Positions 4,797-7,753 of a stretch of DNA of 7,753 nucleotides are shown one piece after another (the stretch's first letter is position 1; each line of letters begins with the position of its first letter). Made by a program: the position numbers and the translations under genes. The stretch covers positions 1-7,753 of the forward strand of contig JAHIJU010000265.1 in the NCBI GenBank assembly GCA_018898235.1, given 5' to 3'. This stretch comes from Actinomycetota bacterium. Its GTDB lineage: Bacteria > Actinomycetota > Actinomycetes > Actinomycetales > Cellulomonadaceae. The notes beneath the pieces were generated by a model. The model searched no databases and was not told where the DNA came from. It saw only the letters and a list, made by a program, of their open reading frames with translations.

Positions 4797-7538
4797 TCAG
4801 CTGCGGGGCAGCAGCCGTCGCGCGGCGTCCGCGCGCTCGGCCAGGGCCAGAACCGCGCGTGCGGCCAGCGGGAACACCCCGTGCTCGGCGACCACCACCG
4901 GGTTCAGCTCCAGGGAGCGCAGCTCGGGCAGGTCGTCGGCCAGCACGGCCAGCCGTGCGACCAGGTCCTCCAGCGCGGCGACGTCGAGCGGTGGCGCCCC
5001 CCGGTGCCCCAGGAGCTTGGGCGCGGCCCGGGCGGTCCGCACCAGCTCGTGCACGTCGACATCGGTGAACGGCGGTACCCCGTAGGCGACGTCCCCCAGC
5101 AGCTCGACGGCGTCGCCGCTCACCCCGAAGGACACCACCGGGCCGAACAGCGGGTCCTCGACGGTGCGCAGCACGCACGCGACGCCGCGCGGGGCCATGG
5201 CCTGCACCACGAGTGACGGCTCGTCGCCCGCGACAGCGTGCCGTCCGAGCGCGAGGATCTCGACGGCTGCCGCGGCGATCTCGTCCGGGTCGACCAGGTC
5301 GAGACGGACCCCGCCCAGATCGGCCCGGTGCCGCAGCCCGGGAACGGTCGACTTGAGCGCCACCGGGCCGCCGAGCCGGGCCGCCGCGGCGACCGCCTCG
5401 GCGGCATCACGGGCCGGCAGGTTGGCCCACGGCTCGATACCGACACAGGCCAGCAGCTCGGCGACCTGGGCCTCGTCGAGCTCGACGGGGCCCGCCCCTG
5501 CCCGGTCGAGCCAGCCGTGCACCAGTCGGCGCGCCGCACGGGTGTCGACCCCGGCCGGGCGCACCGGCAGGCCACGGTCGGCGGCGCGCCAGGCCGCATA
5601 CCGGGCCGCGAGCCCGAGTGCCGCCGCGGCGTCCTCCGGTGAGGCGAAGGCCGGCACCGTGCACGGTCGACCCGTCTCGTCGGGTGCGGTGAGCGCCGCG
5701 CTCAGCCCGAGCAGGTCGGGGATGCAGGCCACCGTCGTGCGACCCGTCCGGGCGGCCGCGCGCGCAAGATGGTCGGCCAGGTCCAGGTCGAGCCCGCCGA
5801 GCAGCGGGACCCGGACCACGAGCACGGCGTCGACGTCCGCGGCGTAGACCGCGTCGATCGCGGCCCGCAGCTGATCGGCGGGCGCGTCCTCGGGGACCAG
5901 TGCCACATCGCCGGGGACCTCGAGCCCGGCGGCCGCCGCGGCCTCGGCCACGAGCGCCGCGATCGACGCCGAGGAGGCCAGGATCGCCGTCCTGGGGCCG
6001 GCGGGCAGCGGCTGGAGCGCGAACAGCTGCAGCGCGTCCATGAGCTGATGGGTGGTGTCGACCTGCAGCACCCCGGACCGGCGCAGCATCTCCCGCATCG
6101 CCCCGGGTGGAGCCTGCGTGGGACGGACCGCGTGTCCGGGTGGGACGACCTGCCCGGAGCGACCCGCCGTGACGACCACGACCGGTTTGACCGCCGCGAG
6201 GCGCCGGGCCACCCGGGAGAACTTGCGCGGGTTGCCGATCGACTCCAGGTAGAGCGCGACCGCCCGGGTGTCCGGGTCCTCCCCCCAGAACTGCATGAGG
6301 TCGTTGCCCGAGACGTCGGCCCGGTGCCCGGCGGACACCAGCTGGGCGATCGGCAGCCGGCGGCGCCCGGCGGCCGCCAGCAGGGTCACCGCCATCGGCG
6401 CGGACTGGCAGAACAGCCCCGCCTGCCCGACCGCGGGCGCCGGGTCGGCCAGGCTCGCGTTGAGCGTCACACCGTCGTGGGAGGCCAGCAGCCCGAAGCT
6501 GCCCGGTCCGACCACCCGCATCCCGGCGCCGTGCGCGGCGCGCAGCAGGGCCCGCTGCCGGGCCACCCCGTCCGGCCCGTCCTCGGCGAACCCGGCCGAC
6601 ATCAGCACCACACCACGCACCCGCAGCCGGGCCAGGGCACGCACCACGACGACCGCGCGCGCAGCGTCGACCGCCACCACCGCCAGGTCCAGCGACCCCG
6701 GCACCTGCGCGAGGTCCTCGTGGGCCAGCGCACCGTCGGGCACGTGGTCGACACCGACCGTGTGCACCACGACACCGGGATCGGCGACCAGTCCGCTCAC
6801 CACGCGGTGCACCATCGCGGCGTGCAGCGCGGCCCGCGTCCGGTCGCCGGTCCCCGGGCCGACCACGACGACCGACCGGGCGGTCAGCAGCCCCCGCATC
6901 GAGACGGCCTCGGCCCGGTGCTCCCGGGCCGCCATGACGGCGAGCGACCGGTCCGTCGGGTCGATCCCGAAGGCCACCGTGACGACCCCGTCCTCGGTCC
7001 GCTGCTGCACCTCGTACCCGGCGTCCCGGAACACCGCGATCATCCGGGAGTTCTGCGGCAGCACATCGGCCACGAACCTGCGCACACCCCGTTCCCGCGC
7101 GGCGGCCGCCAGGTGCTCGAGGAGCATCGAGCCCAGCCCTTTGCCGTGCAGCGCATCGGCGACCGTGAACGCCACCTCGGCGCTGTCCTCGTCCACCCGG
7201 TCGTACCGCCCGACACCGACGATGCGCTCGGCCCCGACCCCGCCCGTGACCGCGACGAACGCCACCCGGTCGACGTGGTCGACGTGGGTCAGCCGGACGA
7301 GCTCGGGCTCGGGCAACCTCGCCAGGGGCGCGAAGAAGCGCAGGTAGACCGACAGCTCGGACTGCCCGGTGTGGAAGGCCTGCAGAGCCTCGCCGTCATC
7401 GGGGCGGATCGGGCGCAGATGCGTCGTCGTCCCGTCGTACAGGACGACGTCCGCCTCCCACCACGCGGGGTAGGCGGGAGCGTCCCCCGCTCGCGGACCG
7501 TCCGTCGGTGCACGGTCCGGCACCGCACCGGCTGCCAT
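4797..7538 (-). CDS. GNAT acetyltransferase fused to NDP-forming acyl-CoA synthetase (type II Pat-like)
   Basis: A 913-residue fusion. Residues about 38-190 are a GNAT domain: HLRPIRPDD at 40-48, AEVAF at 120-124 (E121 a likely general base), the acetyl-CoA loop HGKGLGSML at 131-139, and NSRMIAVFRDAGYEV at 163-177. The rest resembles ADP-forming acyl-CoA synthetase: CoA-binding Rossmann region from about 214 (SVVVVGPGTG at 222-231), ligase-CoA region with ADVSGNDLMQFW at 407-418 and LYLESIGNPRKFSRVARR at 429-446, and an ATP-grasp domain about 668-895 with VALKSTVPGLRHRADLGGV (726-744), DPLFGPVVSFGVSG (795-808) and ELNP (877-880). Family members such as Salmonella Pat and Streptomyces PatA acetylate lysines of acyl-CoA synthetases; an N-terminal GNAT is the type II order. 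Residues normally around the phosphohistidine are altered (GHAV at 468-471). The ATG at 7538 is chosen from a conserved-looking start and a -10-like box 7 bp before it. It probably heads the four-gene operon. Confidence 0.93.
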   Translation of the reverse strand: MAAGAVPDRAPTDGPRAGDAPAYPAWWEADVVLYDGTTTHLRPIRPDDGEALQAFHTGQSELSVYLRFFAPLARLPEPELVRLTHVDHVDRVAFVAVTGGVGAERIVGVGRYDRVDEDSAEVAFTVADALHGKGLGSMLLEHLAAAARERGVRRFVADVLPQNSRMIAVFRDAGYEVQQRTEDGVVTVAFGIDPTDRSLAVMAAREHRAEAVSMRGLLTARSVVVVGPGTGDRTRAALHAAMVHRVVSGLVADPGVVVHTVGVDHVPDGALAHEDLAQVPGSLDLAVVAVDAARAVVVVRALARLRVRGVVLMSAGFAEDGPDGVARQRALLRAAHGAGMRVVGPGSFGLLASHDGVTLNASLADPAPAVGQAGLFCQSAPMAVTLLAAAGRRRLPIAQLVSAGHRADVSGNDLMQFWGEDPDTRAVALYLESIGNPRKFSRVARRLAAVKPVVVVTAGRSGQVVPPGHAVRPTQAPPGAMREMLRRSGVLQVDTTHQLMDALQLFALQPLPAGPRTAILASSASIAALVAEAAAAAGLEVPGDVALVPEDAPADQLRAAIDAVYAADVDAVLVVRVPLLGGLDLDLADHLARAAARTGRTTVACIPDLLGLSAALTAPDETGRPCTVPAFASPEDAAAALGLAARYAAWRAADRGLPVRPAGVDTRAARRLVHGWLDRAGAGPVELDEAQVAELLACVGIEPWANLPARDAAEAVAAAARLGGPVALKSTVPGLRHRADLGGVRLDLVDPDEIAAAAVEILALGRHAVAGDEPSLVVQAMAPRGVACVLRTVEDPLFGPVVSFGVSGDAVELLGDVAYGVPPFTDVDVHELVRTARAAPKLLGHRGAPPLDVAALEDLVARLAVLADDLPELRSLELNPVVVAEHGVFPLAARAVLALAERADAARRLLPRS

Positions 7539-7545
7539 GGGCCGA

Positions 7546-7551
7546 AGCGTA
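7546..7551 (-). promoter_or_regulatory. Candidate -10 box (TACGCT) for the GNAT-fusion operon
   Basis: On the minus strand TACGCT fits the actinobacterial -10 pattern TAnnnT and ends 7 bases before the ATG at 7538. There is no Shine-Dalgarno sequence in the intervening TTCGGCCC. This is the arrangement expected for a leaderless transcript beginning at the start codon. No convincing -35 was found 16-18 bases upstream, which is common for such promoters. Confidence 0.4.
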
Positions 7552-7642
7552 GCCGGGCAGGTCCGGACCTGGGCGGCCGACGGGCGAAACCGTCGAACCG
7601 GTGCGTGGCGTGGCAGCCCCCAGGTCCCACGGGGGCCACAAT

Positions 7643-7662
7643 GGGCGCCGCGCCGGGCGCCC
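7643..7662 (+). repeat. Inverted repeat in the leader/promoter of the topoisomerase A-subunit gene
   Basis: GGGCGCC and GGCGCCC form a perfect 7-bp stem around a 6-base loop, ending 29 bases before the ATG at 7692. The weak -10-like CACAAT (7637-7642) directly abuts it, so a transcript from there would start inside the repeat. It could be an operator, a leader hairpin or a chance GC palindrome. The 153-bp region 7539-7691 must hold the promoters of both divergent genes; I see no other strong signal in it. Confidence 0.3.
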
Positions 7663-7691
7663 CCGGCCGCCACCGCCGTCCGAGGAGCTGT

Positions 7692-7753
7692 ATGGCCCGC
7701 CGTCCGAGGGGTTCGGAGACCGCGCCGAGCGACGTCGAGGAGCACATCGTCGA
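7692..7753 (+). CDS. parC: DNA topoisomerase IV / gyrase A-type subunit, N-terminal fragment
   Basis: Twenty residues are visible from the ATG at 7692 (MARRPRGSE, TAPSDVEEHIV) before the right edge. The MARR start followed a few residues later by an acidic D-x-EEHIVD-like segment matches the opening of actinomycete topoisomerase IV A subunits, in which IDIDV-type sequence and the SFLEYAYSVI segment come next. The enzyme would be the DNA-cleaving subunit that decatenates daughter chromosomes. An AGGAG site (7683-7687) stands 4 bases before the ATG. It is divergent from the GNAT fusion; a topoisomerase A subunit in the neighbourhood of sepH also fits my memory of Streptomyces gene order. The call rests on a very short stretch. 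Confidence 0.6.
   Translation, partial: MARRPRGSETAPSDVEEHIV

Noticed and set aside
3814..5085. A 423-codon plus-strand frame spanning three minus-strand genes
   Set aside because: It crosses gene boundaries, is Arg/Ser-rich and has no domain; the minus-strand genes explain the region.
7267..7288. Tandem GTCGACGTG repeat
   Set aside because: It encodes the HVDHVD segment inside the GNAT domain and is only two short units; no reason to treat it as a DNA element.
6268..7347. A 359-codon Thr/Ser/Arg/Ala-rich plus-strand frame opposite the GNAT fusion
   Set aside because: Composition is that of an antisense shadow, with no fold-like hydrophobic pattern and no ribosome site.
7539..7745. 69-residue N-terminal extension of the GNAT fusion upstream of 7538
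   Set aside because: The extension is Arg/Ala/Pro-rich, would overlap the divergent gene's start, and would bury the likely promoter; the ATG at 7538 fits better.
1..7753. Search for tRNAs, CRISPR arrays, insertion sequences, phage or defence genes
   Set aside because: No repeat-spacer pattern, transposase, integrase, toxin or nuclease motif was seen; all long stretches are explained by core genes.

Overview
The window is very GC-rich, densely coding DNA from an actinomycete. The markers SepH, DUF4193, DUF5998 and a GNAT/acyl-CoA-synthetase fusion with the GNAT domain at the N-terminus are characteristic of Actinobacteria. The combination fits the order Pseudonocardiales best (Pseudonocardia or Amycolatopsis relatives); that placement is an inference from gene content and resemblance, not from a search. 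The content looks like conserved chromosomal core. I see no tRNA, rRNA, insertion sequence, CRISPR array, phage or defence genes.

Layout, left to right. A minus-strand DUF4193 gene is cut by the left edge (1-63). A 191-bp spacer holding a GC-rich hairpin follows, then a minus-strand inositol monophosphatase family gene (255-1106, suhB type). A 104-bp divergent promoter region separates it from plus-strand sepH (1211-2344), encoding an FtsZ-associated cell-division protein. SepH converges on the minus-strand block with only 9 bp between the stop codons. That block, in transcription order (right to left), is a 913-residue GNAT/NDP-forming acyl-CoA synthetase fusion (7538-4797), a DUF5998 protein (4749-4171), a cytoplasmic NPP-type phosphodiesterase (4166-2994) and thymidine kinase tdk (2983-2354). 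Spacings of 47, 4 and 10 bp suggest one transcript. At the right edge, a divergent plus-strand gene begins at 7692; its first 20 residues look like the start of a topoisomerase IV/gyrase-type A subunit.

The genes fall into three themes: division and chromosome topology (sepH, the topoisomerase A subunit), nucleotide and phosphate-ester metabolism (tdk, the phosphodiesterase, the monophosphatase), and protein acylation or acyl-CoA metabolism (the GNAT fusion). I find no clearly novel system. The best leads are DUF5998, which has a Cys/His cluster and sits 4 bp from a phosphodiesterase with a complete metal site; the altered synthetase half of the GNAT fusion; and -10-like hexamers placed so that two genes may be transcribed without leaders.
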